This document shows positions 1 to 10,170 of a DNA stretch of 64,000 nucleotides, piece after piece (the first letter of the stretch is position 1; the number at the start of each line of letters is the position of its first letter). A program made the translations under genes and the position numbers. The notes under the pieces were generated by a model. The model was not told the origin of the DNA. It did not search any database and saw only the letters and a program-made list of their open reading frames with translations. Location: NCBI RefSeq assembly GCF_011077955.1, contig NZ_JAALBX010000002.1, forward strand, positions 372,001-436,000, given 5' to 3'. The DNA is from Citrobacter freundii (GTDB taxonomy: Bacteria > Pseudomonadota > Gammaproteobacteria > Enterobacterales > Enterobacteriaceae).

Positions 1-1
1 C

Positions 2-475
2 AGTCTCGATTTACGCCAACTGATGTACTGGATGATGGGCGGTTTTGGTGGTGTCGACTGGCATCAGGGCTGGTTAATGCTGGCACTGCTGCCGGTAATG
101 GTCTGGGTTTGCCGGCAGTCGCATCCCTTAAACGTGCTGGCGTTGGGGGAGATGTCAGCGCGACAGCTTGGATTACCGGTCTGGTTATGGCGTAACTTAC
201 TGGTGGTGGCGACCGGTTGGCTGGTGGGTATCAGCGTGGCGCTTGCCGGGGCGATTGGTTTTATTGGGCTCGTTATCCCGCATGTGCTGCGCTTATGCGG
301 GCTTACTGACTATCGCGTACTGCTTCCCGCCTGTATGGCCGCAGGCGCAGCGGTGCTGCTGCTGGCGGACGTTATTGCGCGGCTGGCGTTGTCATCGGCG
401 GAACTGCCGATTGGCGTTGTCACCGCATCTCTCGGCGCGCCGGTATTTATCTGGCTATTATTAAAAGCCCGGTAA
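2..475 (+). CDS. btuC: Vitamin B12 ABC transporter permease BtuC (3' part only)
   Basis: The C-terminal ~157 residues of the inner-membrane permease of the BtuCDF cobalamin importer; the start lies before the window. The reading frame is open from base 2. The sequence shows long hydrophobic segments and the FecCD-family stretch ending in a Gly-Ala-Pro-Val-Phe turn before the last helix. In the family, two BtuC subunits form the channel, BtuD supplies ATPase activity and BtuF delivers B12 in the periplasm. It is followed 28 bases later by btuE and then btuD, the standard btuCED order. Identification rests on sequence resemblance plus this context. Confidence 0.95.
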   Translation, partial: SLDLRQLMYWMMGGFGGVDWHQGWLMLALLPVMVWVCRQSHPLNVLALGEMSARQLGLPVWLWRNLLVVATGWLVGISVALAGAIGFIGLVIPHVLRLCGLTDYRVLLPACMAAGAAVLLLADVIARLALSSAELPIGVVTASLGAPVFIWLLLKAR

Positions 476-503
476 AACATTACACCATTATAATGAGGAA
501 ACT

Positions 504-1055
504 ATGCATAACGATATTTTGAATACTGACGTCGTAACCATTGACGGTGTAAGCACCACCCTTGAACCATGGCGCGGCAATGTACTGCTTATCGTCAACG
601 TTGCCTCGAAATGCGGCCTGACGCCGCAGTATGAGCAACTGGAGAATATCCACAAAGCCTGGCGTGACCAGGGCTTTTCGGTACTGGGCTTTCCATGCAA
701 CCAGTTTCTTGAACAAGAGCCAGGCAGCGAGGAAGAAATCAAAACTTTCTGCAGCACCACCTATGGCGTGACGTTCCCGATGTTCAGCAAAATCGACGTC
801 AATGGCGAACACCGTCATCCGCTGTATCAGAAACTGATTGATGCCGCGCCTACCGCCGTTGCGCCGCAAGCCAGTGGTTTCTATGAGCGGATGGCAAGCA
901 AAGGCCGTGCGCCGCTTTATCCTGACGATATTCTGTGGAATTTCGAAAAATTCCTCGTTGGACGTGACGGGCAGGTCGTGCAGCGCTTCTCCCCGGATAT
1001 GACACCCGAAGATCCCATCGTGATGGAAGCCATCAAACTGGCCCTGGCGAAGTAA
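504..1055 (+). CDS. btuE: Glutathione peroxidase family protein BtuE
   Basis: A 183-residue thiol peroxidase of the glutathione peroxidase family. The motif [12 protein letters not shown] near residues 31-42 has cysteine where animal enzymes have selenocysteine; the following FPCNQF and the WNFEKFLV segment are also family hallmarks. In E. coli BtuE reduces peroxides (with thioredoxin as reductant) and is not needed for B12 import despite sitting in the btu operon. The ATG follows AATGAGGAAACT, a good ribosome-binding site. Its stop codon overlaps the btuD start (TAATG), implying translational coupling. Confidence 0.96.
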   Translation: MHNDILNTDVVTIDGVSTTLEPWRGNVLLIVNVASKCGLTPQYEQLENIHKAWRDQGFSVLGFPCNQFLEQEPGSEEEIKTFCSTTYGVTFPMFSKIDVNGEHRHPLYQKLIDAAPTAVAPQASGFYERMASKGRAPLYPDDILWNFEKFLVGRDGQVVQRFSPDMTPEDPIVMEAIKLALAK

Positions 1056-1801
1056 TGACGGTTTTGATGTCGTTAGAGGCGGTGCAGGAGCCTGGCAGAA
1101 TCGGGCCCATCACCGCTGAAATCCGCAAAGGCGAATGGCTGCATTTGGTCGGTCCGAACGGTGCGGGGAAAAGCACGTTACTGGCGGGCCTTGCCGGGCT
1201 TCGTCAGCCGACCGGCAGCCTGCGGTTTTTGGGAAAGCCGCTTTGCGAGTGGCAGGGCGAGTCCCTGGCAAGACACCGCGCCTGGCTTACCCAACAACAA
1301 ACGCCGCCGTTTGCCATGCCGGTGTGGCACTATCTGGCGTTGCACCGCCATGGCTCCATGGATGAGGGATTACTGAACGACATTACCGACGCTTTATGGT
1401 TGACCACGAAACTGACGCGGCCGGTCAACCAGCTTTCAGGCGGAGAATGGCAGCGCGTTCGGCTGGCGGCGGTCATTTTGCAAATCCATCCGCGTAATAA
1501 TCCGCACGGCGCCCTGTTGCTGTTAGATGAGCCTATGAACAGTCTTGATGTCACGCAACAGGCCGCGCTGGACAAATTATTGCAGCAGCTTTGCGAGCAG
1601 GGCGTAAGCGTGGTGATGAGCAGCCATGACCTCAATCACACCCTGCGCCGCGCGCACCGCGTCTGGTTATTGCAAAATGGGAAAATGCTGGCACAAGGCG
1701 AAAGCCGCGATGTGATGCGCCCGGAGAACCTCAAGCACGCCTATGGTATTGATTTTCATCGCTTGCAGATTGATGGCTACTCTATGTTGATCTGTCCCTG
1801 A
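1055..1801 (+). CDS. btuD: Vitamin B12 import ATP-binding protein BtuD
   Basis: A 248-residue cytoplasmic ATPase of the cobalamin ABC importer. Walker A (GPNGAGKST) lies at residues 33-41, the ABC signature LSGGE near 127, Walker B (LLLLDEP) near 154-160 and the switch histidine (SSHD) shortly after. Length fits the family (E. coli 249). Translation starts on the ATG that overlaps the btuE stop by one base, so no separate ribosome-binding site is required. It pairs with the BtuC permease upstream. Confidence 0.97.
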   Translation: MTVLMSLEAVQEPGRIGPITAEIRKGEWLHLVGPNGAGKSTLLAGLAGLRQPTGSLRFLGKPLCEWQGESLARHRAWLTQQQTPPFAMPVWHYLALHRHGSMDEGLLNDITDALWLTTKLTRPVNQLSGGEWQRVRLAAVILQIHPRNNPHGALLLLDEPMNSLDVTQQAALDKLLQQLCEQGVSVVMSSHDLNHTLRRAHRVWLLQNGKMLAQGESRDVMRPENLKHAYGIDFHRLQIDGYSMLICP

Positions 1802-1884
1802 GATGGCTGCGTGCGGCTTGCCACGGCCCGCGGCTCACGCTAAATTACTTCTCGGGAATAAAGGCTAGAGGATGTGCCTGAAAA

Positions 1885-2349
1885 ATGCGGATGTGGATCA
1901 TTCTTATCGCAACATTATTACTGGCGGGGTGTGGGCATCACCATGCGCCACCACCGAATGCACGCCTGTCTGATTCCATCACGGTCATTGCTGAGCTTAA
2001 CGATCAGTTACGCACCTGGCACGGCACTCCCTATCGTTACGGCGGTATGAGTCGTAATGGCGTGGACTGCTCCGCTTTTGTTCTGATGACCTTCCGCGAC
2101 CGCTTTGCGTTGCGCTTACCCCGTCAAACCCGCGATCAGGCCGAAGTCGGCACCCGCATCGATAAAGACGAATTACTGCCCGGAGATTTAGTATTCTTTA
2201 AAACGGGCTCCGGGGATAACGGTTTACATGTCGGTATATACGATACGGATAATCAGTTTATCCATGCCTCTACCAGTCAGGGTGTCGTAAAATCCTCGCT
2301 GGATAATGTCTACTGGAATAAAAAGTTCTGGCAAGCCAGGCGTATCTGA
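1885..2349 (+). CDS. nlpC: NlpC/P60 family lipoprotein
   Basis: A 154-residue predicted lipoprotein with an N-terminal signal and lipobox LAGC (lipidated Cys16). The NlpC/P60 cysteine-peptidase domain follows: catalytic Cys in DCSAF (about residue 62), His in LHVGIY (about 114) and a third polar residue in FIHAS (about 128). The fold cleaves peptidoglycan peptide bonds; the physiological role of NlpC itself is not well defined. It lies 83 bases after btuD, the same neighbour as in E. coli. A second NlpC/P60 enzyme, MepH, is encoded at 44.6-45.5 kb. Confidence 0.93.
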   Translation: MRMWIILIATLLLAGCGHHHAPPPNARLSDSITVIAELNDQLRTWHGTPYRYGGMSRNGVDCSAFVLMTFRDRFALRLPRQTRDQAEVGTRIDKDELLPGDLVFFKTGSGDNGLHVGIYDTDNQFIHASTSQGVVKSSLDNVYWNKKFWQARRI

Positions 2350-2694
2350 TTGCCAGCCAGGCGATATATCTGAAATAAATCAGCAGTAAATAGCAGAGGT
2401 TTCAGATTAATCCATATACCGATAGTATGAATTTAAAATACTGTCGTTTTTGGCAGATATATCCGATAAACTCCTGGCGCAGTTGCGAAATAAAGAAATA
2501 AATTATTAAATATAATGAGAAGCGATTAACGTCGCTTTCTTTATCTGGCTATCTTAGTTACATTGGTTAACAGTTGTTTGAAATTATCCAATGATCTTTA
2601 CAAAGCCTTTTTTGAAAGAATGCGCCAGGCGTATTCTGCATGACCCTGCGAGCGGAGGGATGCCGTTTTTTACCCAGTTTATGGGACAGGTAAT
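2350..2694. other. Intergenic region nlpC-ydiV
   Basis: 345 AT-rich bases with no convincing ORF or strong terminator. It should hold the ydiV promoter and leader. The last bases before ydiV (GGGACAGGTAATATG) contain a moderate ribosome-binding site. I see no other defined element. Confidence 0.4.
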
Positions 2695-3414
2695 ATGATT
2701 ATTTCACTCGATAATGACTACCAATCAGCCTTGTTATTCCAGCCTATCCGCAGGGCTAACAGTACACTGCTGGGCGTTGAAGTGGTGGCAAATTTTTCTT
2801 CGCGTGAGGGCGATATCCGTATTCCAACGGAACTGGTTATTCCGCGTATTAGTGAAGAAGAACAGTTAATACTTTTTTATGAGAAACTTGCGGTACTGGA
2901 AAAACATCGTGCACTATTTGTTAAAAATGGGCTTTGCGCCTGGATAAATATTAATGGCGTCCACGTTACGACTATTTTGCACAATGAAAAGCTGGCGGCG
3001 CGGCTCGCCCAACTTCCATTTGTGGAGTTTACGATTAGCGAAAATTATCCTGACCTCAATGCCGGGAAAGAAAATACACCGTTACTGACGTTTTCTCGCC
3101 GTTATCCGCTGGTACTGGCAAATTTCGGGGCCGGCACGGCGACGACACGTTCTATTTATGATCGGCTTTTTAAACGCATCGTTCTGGATAAGTTTTTTAT
3201 TCATAAACATATTGGCGAGGAGTCATTCGAGCCATTTATGAAAGCAATCGTCGATCAGGTTGCGCCGTTTTGTCGCACCATGATTATTGCCGGCATCGAC
3301 AACGAGCGGGCGCGCAAAAAAGCGGTAAGCCTGCGTTTTCAGGCAATGCAGGGCAACTTGTGGCCGATGATGGAACCGGAAGCGTTGCAGTTCCTGGTGC
3401 CTCATTATCAATAA
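2695..3414 (+). CDS. ydiV: EAL-like anti-FlhD4C2 factor YdiV
   Basis: A 239-residue protein aligning along its length with E. coli YdiV/RflP (237 aa). It is a degenerate EAL-domain protein: the EAL signature is absent (GVEVVANF in its place) and most metal-binding acidic residues are missing, so c-di-GMP hydrolysis is not expected. In Salmonella and E. coli YdiV binds FlhD, displaces FlhD4C2 from flagellar promoters and feeds it to ClpXP, linking poor nutrition to loss of motility. The ENYP and LDKFFI segments are shared with the E. coli protein. It stands alone between nlpC and selO. Confidence 0.9.
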   Translation: MIISLDNDYQSALLFQPIRRANSTLLGVEVVANFSSREGDIRIPTELVIPRISEEEQLILFYEKLAVLEKHRALFVKNGLCAWININGVHVTTILHNEKLAARLAQLPFVEFTISENYPDLNAGKENTPLLTFSRRYPLVLANFGAGTATTRSIYDRLFKRIVLDKFFIHKHIGEESFEPFMKAIVDQVAPFCRTMIIAGIDNERARKKAVSLRFQAMQGNLWPMMEPEALQFLVPHYQ

Positions 3415-3475
3415 CCCTTCGGTTGTACCGTGTTTAAACCTCGCTTCAGGCACTACACTGTTATCAGGAGGCCTG

Positions 3476-4921
3476 ATGAAAAATCCCGAATTTCTGACTA
3501 CCTGGCGTGACGAGTTACCTGGCTTTTACAGTGAACTCTCACCAACGCCGCTTAACAATGCGCGCCTGTTCTGGCATAACGAATCCCTGGCGCAATCCCT
3601 GCAACTACCCGAGTCCCTGTTCGATTACGAAGGGGGCGCGGGCGTCTGGGGCGGGGAAACCCTACTGCCGGGCATGTCGCCGCTTGCGCAAGTGTATAGC
3701 GGCCATCAGTTTGGCGTCTGGGCCGGGCAACTGGGTGATGGGCGGGGCATTTTGCTGGGTGAACAGCAACTCTCCGATGGACAGCGTGTTGACTGGCATC
3801 TGAAAGGCGCAGGCCTGACGCCTTATTCACGTATGGGCGATGGACGTGCGGTTTTACGCTCCACGCTTCGGGAATGTCTGGCAAGCGAAGCCATGCATTC
3901 TCTTGGCATTCCAACGACCCGTGCGCTCAGCATTGTCACCAGTGACACCCCGGTCTATCGCGAAACGGCCGAGCGTGGTGCCATGATGATGCGCATTGCG
4001 CAAAGTCATGTCCGCTTTGGTCATTTTGAGCACTTTTACTATCGTCGTGAGCCGGAACGCGTCCAGCAACTGGCGGAATATGTGATCCGCCATCATTTCC
4101 CGCATCTGATTGACGAACCCGACAGACTGGCGCTGTTTCTGGAGCAGGTCATCGCCCGTACCGCAACGATGATAGCGCAGTGGCAGGCGGTAGGCTTTAG
4201 CCATGGCGTTATGAACACCGATAATATGTCCATCCTTGGCCTAACCATTGATTATGGCCCGTATGGTTTTATGGATGACTGGCAGCCGCGTTTCATTTGC
4301 AATCATTCCGATTATCAGGGGCGTTACGCGTTTGATAATCAACCGGCGGTAGGGCTGTGGAATTTGCAGCGACTGGCGCAAACCTTCGCGCCGTTCGTCA
4401 GCGCGGATCGACTGAATGCGCTGCTGGAAGGCTACCAGGAGATTTTACTGCGCGAATACGGCGCGCTGATGCGCGCCAAACTGGGGCTGATGACCCAGCA
4501 GCGGGGCGATAATGAATTATTGAATGCGCTGCTGGAACTGATGCAGCGCGAAGGCAGTGATTTCACCCGCACCTTCCGAATGCTGAGTGAAACGGAACAA
4601 CTTTCTGCCGCGTCGCCGTTGCGTGATGAGTTTATCGATCGCGCCGCATTTGACGCGTGGTTCACGCGCTATCGTGATCGCCTGCAACAGGAAGGGATTG
4701 CCGATAACGTTCGCCAGCAGGCGATGAAAGCGGTGAACCCGGCGATTGTGTTGCGTAACTATTTAGCCCAGCGTGCGATCGAGGCCGCAGAACAGGGCGA
4801 TGCCAGCGAGATGAAGCGGCTTTTGGAGGCACTACGCGAGCCGTTTGCCGATCGCAACGATGAATACAGTCAGCGACCGCCGGACTGGGGAAAACGCCTG
4901 GAAGTCAGTTGCTCAAGTTGA
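3476..4921 (+). CDS. selO: Protein adenylyltransferase SelO (YdiU)
   Basis: A 481-residue pseudokinase-fold enzyme that transfers AMP from ATP to Ser/Thr/Tyr of target proteins, a redox-linked role described for E. coli SelO. Visible family motifs are GQLGDGRG and [10 protein letters not shown] (ATP-binding lobe), [10 protein letters not shown] (catalytic loop) and [11 protein letters not shown] (the DFG-like metal site). The C-terminus ends in Cys-Ser-Ser, matching the family's conserved Cys where many homologues carry selenocysteine. The start ATG follows CAGGAGGCCTG, a strong ribosome-binding site. Length matches E. coli (478). Confidence 0.96.
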   Translation: MKNPEFLTTWRDELPGFYSELSPTPLNNARLFWHNESLAQSLQLPESLFDYEGGAGVWGGETLLPGMSPLAQVYSGHQFGVWAGQLGDGRGILLGEQQLSDGQRVDWHLKGAGLTPYSRMGDGRAVLRSTLRECLASEAMHSLGIPTTRALSIVTSDTPVYRETAERGAMMMRIAQSHVRFGHFEHFYYRREPERVQQLAEYVIRHHFPHLIDEPDRLALFLEQVIARTATMIAQWQAVGFSHGVMNTDNMSILGLTIDYGPYGFMDDWQPRFICNHSDYQGRYAFDNQPAVGLWNLQRLAQTFAPFVSADRLNALLEGYQEILLREYGALMRAKLGLMTQQRGDNELLNALLELMQREGSDFTRTFRMLSETEQLSAASPLRDEFIDRAAFDAWFTRYRDRLQQEGIADNVRQQAMKAVNPAIVLRNYLAQRAIEAAEQGDASEMKRLLEALREPFADRNDEYSQRPPDWGKRLEVSCSS

Positions 4922-4980
4922 GCGCAACAGATGAATATCGCGTGGGCAGGCGTATGCTTAAGCGCGAGAAGGGTCTTCGC

Positions 4981-5009
4981 AAAAAAATGCCCTCATAAGA
5001 GGGCATTTT
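4981..5009. terminator. Bidirectional terminator between selO and aroH
   Basis: An 11-bp stem (AAAATGCCCTC / GAGGGCATTTT, 4984-4994 with 4999-5009) and an ATAA loop, with A-run before and T-run after. It ends leftward aroH transcription just past its stop and can also stop rightward selO transcripts. Confidence 0.85.
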
Positions 5010-5015
5010 GCGTAT

Positions 5016-6062
5016 TCAGAAGCGGGTATCCACCGCATCACTAAGCATAGCGAGCAGCTTTTCGCTGTCATCCCAGCCCAGACACGGGTCGGTAACCGAC
5101 TGCCCGTACACTAGCGGTTTGCCGGTCGTAATGGGCTGATTGCCTTCCTCAATAAAACTTTCCACCATCACCCCCGCAATAGCACGCGAGCCGCCACGGA
5201 TCTGGTCGCAAATGTTCTCTGCCACGTCAAGCTGACGGCGATGCTGTTTCTGACAGTTGCCGTGACTGAAATCCACCACCAGATGTTCCGGTAAATCAAA
5301 CTGGCGCAGTGATTCACAGGCGGCATTGATATCTTCAGCCTGATAGTTGGGCTTTTTACCGCCACGCATAATGATATGGCCGTAAGGGTTCCCGCTGGTT
5401 TGATAAATCGTCATCTGTCCTTGTTTATCCGGCGACAGGAACATATGACTTGCGCGGGCGGCACGAATAGCGTCTACCGCAATGCGCGTATTGCCGTCGG
5501 TCCCGTTTTTAAATCCTACCGGGCAGGAGAGCGCGGAGGCCATCTCACGGTGAATCTGGCTTTCTGTCGTGCGCGCGCCGATGGCGCCCCAGCTAATGAT
5601 GTCGGCGATAAATTGCCCGACGACCATATCAAGAAATTCGGTGGCGGTTGGAACACCTAGCTCATTAACGCGCAGCAACAGGCGGCGCGCCTGCTCGATA
5701 CCGTAATTAACGCGGTAGCTGCCGTTCAGATCGGGGTCAGAAATAAGGCCTTTCCAGCCCACCACGGTGCGCGGTTTTTCAAAGTAGGTGCGCATTACGA
5801 TTTCGAGCCGCGACTGGTATTTCTCACGCAAACGCTGTAAACGCGCCGCGTAATCCATTGCCGCATCGATATCATGAATAGAGCAGGGGCCAATAACAAC
5901 CAGCAGGCGCTTATCTTCGCCGTTGAGGATTTTTTCAATGCGACGGCGCGAGGCGGTGACGTGTTCAGCGACGCTGGGTGAAACCGGGTAGCGCAGGGCG
6001 AGTTCGGCTGGCGTCACCAGCGATTCGATTCGCGCCGTGCGGAGTTCGTCAGTTTTGTTCAT
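5016..6062 (-). CDS. aroH: DAHP synthase, Trp-sensitive (AroH)
   Basis: A 348-residue class I 3-deoxy-7-phosphoheptulonate synthase: PEP plus erythrose-4-phosphate to DAHP, the first step of the shikimate pathway. Motifs include VIGPCSIHD near residue 55, the GARTTESQ segment, KNGTDGN and the metal-site DFSHGNCQKQ. It is assigned as the Trp-inhibited isozyme from overall similarity, its position beside ppsR, and the TrpR-like operator upstream. Length equals E. coli AroH (348). The small gene ydiE (hemP) found beside aroH in E. coli is not seen here. Confidence 0.96.
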   Translation of the reverse strand: MNKTDELRTARIESLVTPAELALRYPVSPSVAEHVTASRRRIEKILNGEDKRLLVVIGPCSIHDIDAAMDYAARLQRLREKYQSRLEIVMRTYFEKPRTVVGWKGLISDPDLNGSYRVNYGIEQARRLLLRVNELGVPTATEFLDMVVGQFIADIISWGAIGARTTESQIHREMASALSCPVGFKNGTDGNTRIAVDAIRAARASHMFLSPDKQGQMTIYQTSGNPYGHIIMRGGKKPNYQAEDINAACESLRQFDLPEHLVVDFSHGNCQKQHRRQLDVAENICDQIRGGSRAIAGVMVESFIEEGNQPITTGKPLVYGQSVTDPCLGWDDSEKLLAMLSDAVDTRF

Positions 6063-6204
6063 GGGTGTCTCAAAATTTTGTGCTTCAACGGCTTCAGTAC
6101 CGGGAAGTGATGGGCATCACAATAAACCAATCCCTGGTGATTTCAAGATGGCGGTAGTGATGAGCCACAATGGGTGACACCCTAACACAGAAAAACGCAC
6201 GGTT

Positions 6205-6222
6205 GTACTAGTAAGTTAGTAC
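6205..6222 (-). promoter_or_regulatory. TrpR operator of aroH
   Basis: GTACTAGTAAGTTAGTAC is an imperfect palindrome close to the trp operator core GTACTAGTT/AACTAGTAC. It lies about 145 bases upstream of the aroH start and covers the ppsR stop codon. In E. coli aroH is repressed by TrpR. Assignment is by motif match plus known regulation. Confidence 0.75.
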
Positions 6223-7049
6223 ATGCGACGATTGAGCCCCATGATATCCAACATTTTTGTTGCCAACTCTTCTACCGAATAGTTAGTACTGTTGAGATAA
6301 GGGATCTTGTGTTTACGATACAACGCTTCCACTTCCGCCACTTCCATCCGGCACTGGCGCATTGACGCGTAGCGGCTGTTTTCACGCCGTTCTTCGCGAA
6401 TGGCCGCCAACCGCTCCGGGTTAATCGTCAGGCCGAACAGTTTATGTTGTAGCGGTTTGAGGGCCGCAGGCAGATTGAGATTATCCATATCATCGGCAAT
6501 AAAGGGGTAATTGGCGGCGCGAATGCCAAACTGCATCGCCAGATAGAGGCTGGTGGGGGTTTTACCGCAGCGCGATACGCCTAATAAAATCACCTGAGCC
6601 TGATCGAGATTGCGCATCGAGATGCCATCATCATGCGCCAGGGTGTAATCAATGGCTGCAATACGCGCGTCATATTTAATCAAATTACCGGGATTCAGCC
6701 CGTGCGTACGGTGGGCAACAGGTGTGGGATCGAGCTGCATTTCTTCCTGCAAAGGGGCGACCAGCGCCTGGACAATATCCTGACAAAAACCCTGGCTTTG
6801 CAAAATAATGGCGCGAATATCGGGCATCACAATGGAATAAAAGACTAAAGGGCGCACGCCAGTTTGCTCATAGAGGGCATCAATTTGTTCTTTTACTGCC
6901 TTCGCACGGCTTTCATTTTCAACGAACGGCAAAGTAATACTATTGATTGAAACAGGGAATTGCGACATCACCGCATGCCCGAGCACTTCGGCGGTAATAG
7001 CCGTTCCGTCGGAGATATAAAAAACATGACGATCGACACTGCTGTCCAT
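6216..7049 (-). CDS. ppsR: PEP synthase regulatory protein PpsR (DUF299)
   Basis: A 277-residue bifunctional serine/threonine kinase and pyrophosphorylase. In E. coli it inactivates PEP synthase by ADP-dependent phosphorylation next to the catalytic histidine and reactivates it by Pi-dependent dephosphorylation. A P-loop-like motif [11 protein letters not shown] lies around residues 153-163; the N-terminal [10 protein letters not shown] is the DUF299 signature. It is divergent from its target ppsA, with a 334-base shared promoter region. Its last codons overlap the aroH operator. Confidence 0.96.
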   Translation of the reverse strand: MDSSVDRHVFYISDGTAITAEVLGHAVMSQFPVSINSITLPFVENESRAKAVKEQIDALYEQTGVRPLVFYSIVMPDIRAIILQSQGFCQDIVQALVAPLQEEMQLDPTPVAHRTHGLNPGNLIKYDARIAAIDYTLAHDDGISMRNLDQAQVILLGVSRCGKTPTSLYLAMQFGIRAANYPFIADDMDNLNLPAALKPLQHKLFGLTINPERLAAIREERRENSRYASMRQCRMEVAEVEALYRKHKIPYLNSTNYSVEELATKMLDIMGLNRRMY

Positions 7050-7383
7050 AATTAACGCCCTGAAGAAATTGAGAATATCCTTAAATGATAATTTAAATCC
7101 GCGGCTTCAGACATGGCGATCTTCTCATTTTTATAAATGAAACGTTGTTTTTATTTATTGTGAAATCACCATTTCATTTTTTGCGATTTCCTTTTAAACC
7201 ATGGGTATATTAATCAGCTCTTTCTAATCAATAAGTTATATTTTTGCGCATTTGCACATTGCGTAAGACATTTTTTATTTTGCTTGAACGATTCACCGTT
7301 TTTCCCGACCCGTTAAATATGCCAGGCTTAAAGCGTTGTTAGATAGTTTTTCCCCTGTCAAATATCACAAAAGGATTGTTTCG
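7050..7383. other. Divergent promoter region ppsR/ppsA
   Basis: 334 AT-rich bases between the divergent genes. It holds a Cra-like site (7284-7297, listed separately) and a possible ppsA -10 TAAATA at 7314-7319. The ppsA leader has AAAGGA before the ATG. No further ORF is supported. Confidence 0.6.
7284..7297 (-). promoter_or_regulatory. Cra (FruR) site upstream of ppsA
   Basis: Read on the minus strand, GGTGAATCGTTCAA fits the Cra consensus RSTGAAWCSNTHHW at every position. It lies about 100 bases before the ppsA start and just upstream of a possible -10 (TAAATA, 7314-7319), an activating position. Cra activates ppsA in E. coli. Promoter placement is inferred. Confidence 0.65.
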
Positions 7384-9762
7384 ATGTCCAACAATGGCTC
7401 GTCACCGCTAGTGCTTTGGTATAACGAACTCGGCATGAATGATGTCGACAGAGTTGGGGGCAAAAATGCCTCCCTGGGTGAAATGATTACTAACCTGTCC
7501 GGCGTCGGTGTTTGGGTGCCAAACGGGTTCGCTACTACCGCTGATGCGTTTAATCAGTTCCTCGACCAAAGCGGCGTGAACCAGCGCATTTATGAGCTGC
7601 TGGATAAAACCGACATTGATGACGTTTCTGAGCTTGCAAAAGCGGGTGCGCAGATCCGCCAGTGGGTAATCGATACGCCGTTCCAGCCTGAACTTGAGCA
7701 GGCTATCTGTGATGCTTATAACCAACTTTCCGCCGATGACGCGAACGCGTCGTTTGCTGTGCGTTCATCCGCTACGGCGGAAGATATGCCGGATGCCTCG
7801 TTTGCCGGTCAACAGGAAACCTTCCTGAACGTGCAGGGCATTGATGCGGTCATGGTCGCGGTGAAGCATGTGTTCGCCTCATTGTTTAACGACCGCGCCA
7901 TTTCCTATCGCGTACATCAGGGATACGATCACCGTGGCGTGGCGCTGTCTGCGGGTGTTCAGCGCATGGTGCGTTCCGACCTTGCCGCCTCGGGCGTGAT
8001 GTTCTCAATCGATACCGAATCCGGCTTCGATCAGGTGGTCTTTATCACCGGTGCTTGGGGTCTTGGCGAAATGGTGGTGCAGGGCGCAGTGAACCCGGAT
8101 GAATTCTACGTACATAAACCGACGCTTGAAGCAGGCCGTCCGGCAATCGTACGTCGCACCATGGGGTCTAAGAAAATCCGCATGACCTATGCGCCGACGC
8201 AGGAGCATGGCAAGCAGGTCCGCATTGAAGATGTGCCGCAAGAAGAGCGCGACCGTTTCTGTATCACTAATGAAGAAGTGCAGGAACTGGCGAAGCAGGC
8301 TGTATTGATTGAGAAGCACTATGGCCGTCCGATGGATATTGAATGGGCAAAAGACGGCAATACCGGCAAGCTCTTTATCGTCCAGGCGCGTCCGGAAACC
8401 GTGCGTTCTCGCGGTCAGGTGATGGAGCGTTATACGCTGCACGCTCAGGGGAAAATCATTGCCGAAGGTCGTGCCATCGGTCATCGCATCGGTTCCGGCG
8501 CGGTAAAAGTAATCCATGACATCAGCGAGATGAACCGCATTCAGCCGGGCGATGTCCTGGTAACCGATATGACCGACCCGGACTGGGAACCGATCATGAA
8601 AAAAGCGGCGGCGATTGTCACTAACCGCGGCGGGCGTACTTGCCATGCGGCGATTATCGCGCGTGAACTCGGCATTCCGGCGGTTGTTGGCTGCGGCGAC
8701 GCCACCGAGCGCATGCAGGACGGCCAGAACGTGACCGTTTCCTGCGCCGAAGGGGATACCGGTTACGTCTACGCCGAGCTGCTTGATTTCAGTGTGAAAA
8801 GTTCAAGCGTCGATACCATGCCGGATCTGCCGCTTAAGGTCATGATGAACGTCGGCAACCCCGACCGCGCTTTTGACTTTGCCTGCCTGCCGAACGAAGG
8901 TGTCGGCCTGGCGCGCCTGGAATTTATCATCAACCGTATGATTGGCGTGCATCCGCGTGCGTTACTGGAATTTGACGACCAGGATCCTGCGCTGCAAAAA
9001 GAAATTAGCGAGATGATTAAGGGTTACGACTCGCCGGTTGAATACTACGTGGGCCGCCTGACGGAAGGCATCGCGACGCTTGGCGCGGCGTTCTACCCGA
9101 AACGCGTTATCGTGCGGATGTCTGACTTTAAATCCAACGAATACGCAAACCTGGTGGGCGGCGAGCGTTACGAACCGCATGAAGAAAACCCCATGCTGGG
9201 CTTCCGTGGCGCCGGACGCTATGTGTCTGACAGCTTCCGCGACTGCTTTGCGCTGGAGTGTGAAGCCATGAAGCGGGTGCGCAACGACATGGGCTTAACC
9301 AACGTCGAAGTTATGGTGCCCTTCGTGCGCACCGTCGATCAGGCGAAGGCGGTGGTGGAAGAGTTGGCGCGTCAGGGGCTTAAGCGCGGCGAAAATGGCC
9401 TTAAAATCATTATGATGTGCGAAATCCCGTCAAATGCCCTGTTGGCGGAACAGTTCCTTGAGTATTTCGATGGTTTCTCTATCGGCTCAAACGACATGAC
9501 GCAATTGGCGCTGGGGCTTGACCGCGATTCGGGCGTCGTCTCTGAACTTTTTGATGAGCGTAACGAGGCGGTGAAAGCGCTGCTTTCCATGGCTATCCGG
9601 GCTGCGAAAAAACAGGGCAAATATGTTGGGATTTGCGGACAAGGCCCCTCCGATCATGAAGACTTCGCCGCCTGGCTGATGGAGGAGGGGATTGACAGTC
9701 TTTCCCTGAATCCGGACACGGTGGTTCAGACGTGGCTTAGCCTTGCCGAGTTGCATAAATAG
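7384..9762 (+). CDS. ppsA: Phosphoenolpyruvate synthase PpsA
   Basis: Converts pyruvate, ATP and water to PEP, AMP and phosphate for gluconeogenesis. The ATG at 7384 gives 792 residues, the E. coli length, and follows AAAGGA; an upstream in-frame start at 7336 would add 16 residues with no family support. Domain order: N-terminal ATP-binding PPDK domain, central swivelling domain with catalytic His in [14 protein letters not shown] (about residue 421, next to the Thr targeted by PpsR), then the C-terminal PEP-binding barrel with GSNDMTQL and the catalytic Cys in [10 protein letters not shown]. Confidence 0.98.
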   Translation: MSNNGSSPLVLWYNELGMNDVDRVGGKNASLGEMITNLSGVGVWVPNGFATTADAFNQFLDQSGVNQRIYELLDKTDIDDVSELAKAGAQIRQWVIDTPFQPELEQAICDAYNQLSADDANASFAVRSSATAEDMPDASFAGQQETFLNVQGIDAVMVAVKHVFASLFNDRAISYRVHQGYDHRGVALSAGVQRMVRSDLAASGVMFSIDTESGFDQVVFITGAWGLGEMVVQGAVNPDEFYVHKPTLEAGRPAIVRRTMGSKKIRMTYAPTQEHGKQVRIEDVPQEERDRFCITNEEVQELAKQAVLIEKHYGRPMDIEWAKDGNTGKLFIVQARPETVRSRGQVMERYTLHAQGKIIAEGRAIGHRIGSGAVKVIHDISEMNRIQPGDVLVTDMTDPDWEPIMKKAAAIVTNRGGRTCHAAIIARELGIPAVVGCGDATERMQDGQNVTVSCAEGDTGYVYAELLDFSVKSSSVDTMPDLPLKVMMNVGNPDRAFDFACLPNEGVGLARLEFIINRMIGVHPRALLEFDDQDPALQKEISEMIKGYDSPVEYYVGRLTEGIATLGAAFYPKRVIVRMSDFKSNEYANLVGGERYEPHEENPMLGFRGAGRYVSDSFRDCFALECEAMKRVRNDMGLTNVEVMVPFVRTVDQAKAVVEELARQGLKRGENGLKIIMMCEIPSNALLAEQFLEYFDGFSIGSNDMTQLALGLDRDSGVVSELFDERNEAVKALLSMAIRAAKKQGKYVGICGQGPSDHEDFAAWLMEEGIDSLSLNPDTVVQTWLSLAELHK

Positions 9763-9776
9763 TTATTCTTCCTCAC

Positions 9777-9804
9777 AGGCGGCTGAAAAGGCCGCCTTTT
9801 TTTT
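9777..9804 (+). terminator. Rho-independent terminator of ppsA
   Basis: A 7-bp GC-rich stem (AGGCGGC / GCCGCCT) with a TGAAAAG loop followed by eight T, 15 bases after the ppsA stop. Confidence 0.9.
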
Positions 9805-9880
9805 ATCCCGCGCAGCCCGTTCCCCGCCTTTTGTACAGAAAAGGTTAATCATTCACGTCGTGAAACACCGATTTTTGGGC

Positions 9881-9986
9881 AAAAAAAAGCCCATCGTGGG
9901 AGATGGGCAAAGACTACACACAGCAATTCGTTGTTTCACTCAGGGGATTTCCATGTTTATAAATCAATGCGTTGATTTATAACCGT
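9881..9986 (-). ncRNA. rprA: RprA small regulatory RNA
   Basis: On the minus strand the 106 bases from ACGGTTATAAATCAACGC to a terminal TTTTTTTT match E. coli RprA almost base for base. They include the 5' AU-rich hairpin, the CATGGAAATCCCC seed and the terminator stem GCCCATC...GATGGGC. A -10 TACAAT lies at 9993-9998, six bases before the RNA start. In E. coli RprA, controlled by RcsB, activates rpoS translation by opening its leader, and represses csgD and ydaM with Hfq. It lies between ppsA and ydiK as in E. coli. Confidence 0.96.
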
Positions 9987-10144
9987 GATTTGATTGTAGG
10001 TATCCCCCCCGCCAGCGTCGATCGGATTCATCCCAATAGTTAACTAAAGGTAAATTATTTGCGATCCAGAATGTTAAGTGAGATGCGCCAGGAGGGAGTC
10101 AGACCGAGATAAAGAGAAGTAAAAGATTAAAAACGCTAAAGAGT

Positions 10145-10163
10145 GGGGCGAATTGCTTCGCCC
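10145..10163 (-). terminator. Hairpin after ydiK (weak terminator)
   Basis: GGGCGAA / TTCGCCC stem (10146-10152 with 10157-10163) starting 8 bases after the ydiK stop on the minus strand. No continuous T-run follows, so it may need Rho or act as a 3' end stabiliser. Confidence 0.45.
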
Positions 10164-10170
10164 GTCACCT

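Noticed and set aside
8005-8646. A 213-codon leftward ORF inside ppsA
   Set aside because: It is an antisense shadow of a strongly conserved gene, with no family resemblance and no plausible start context.
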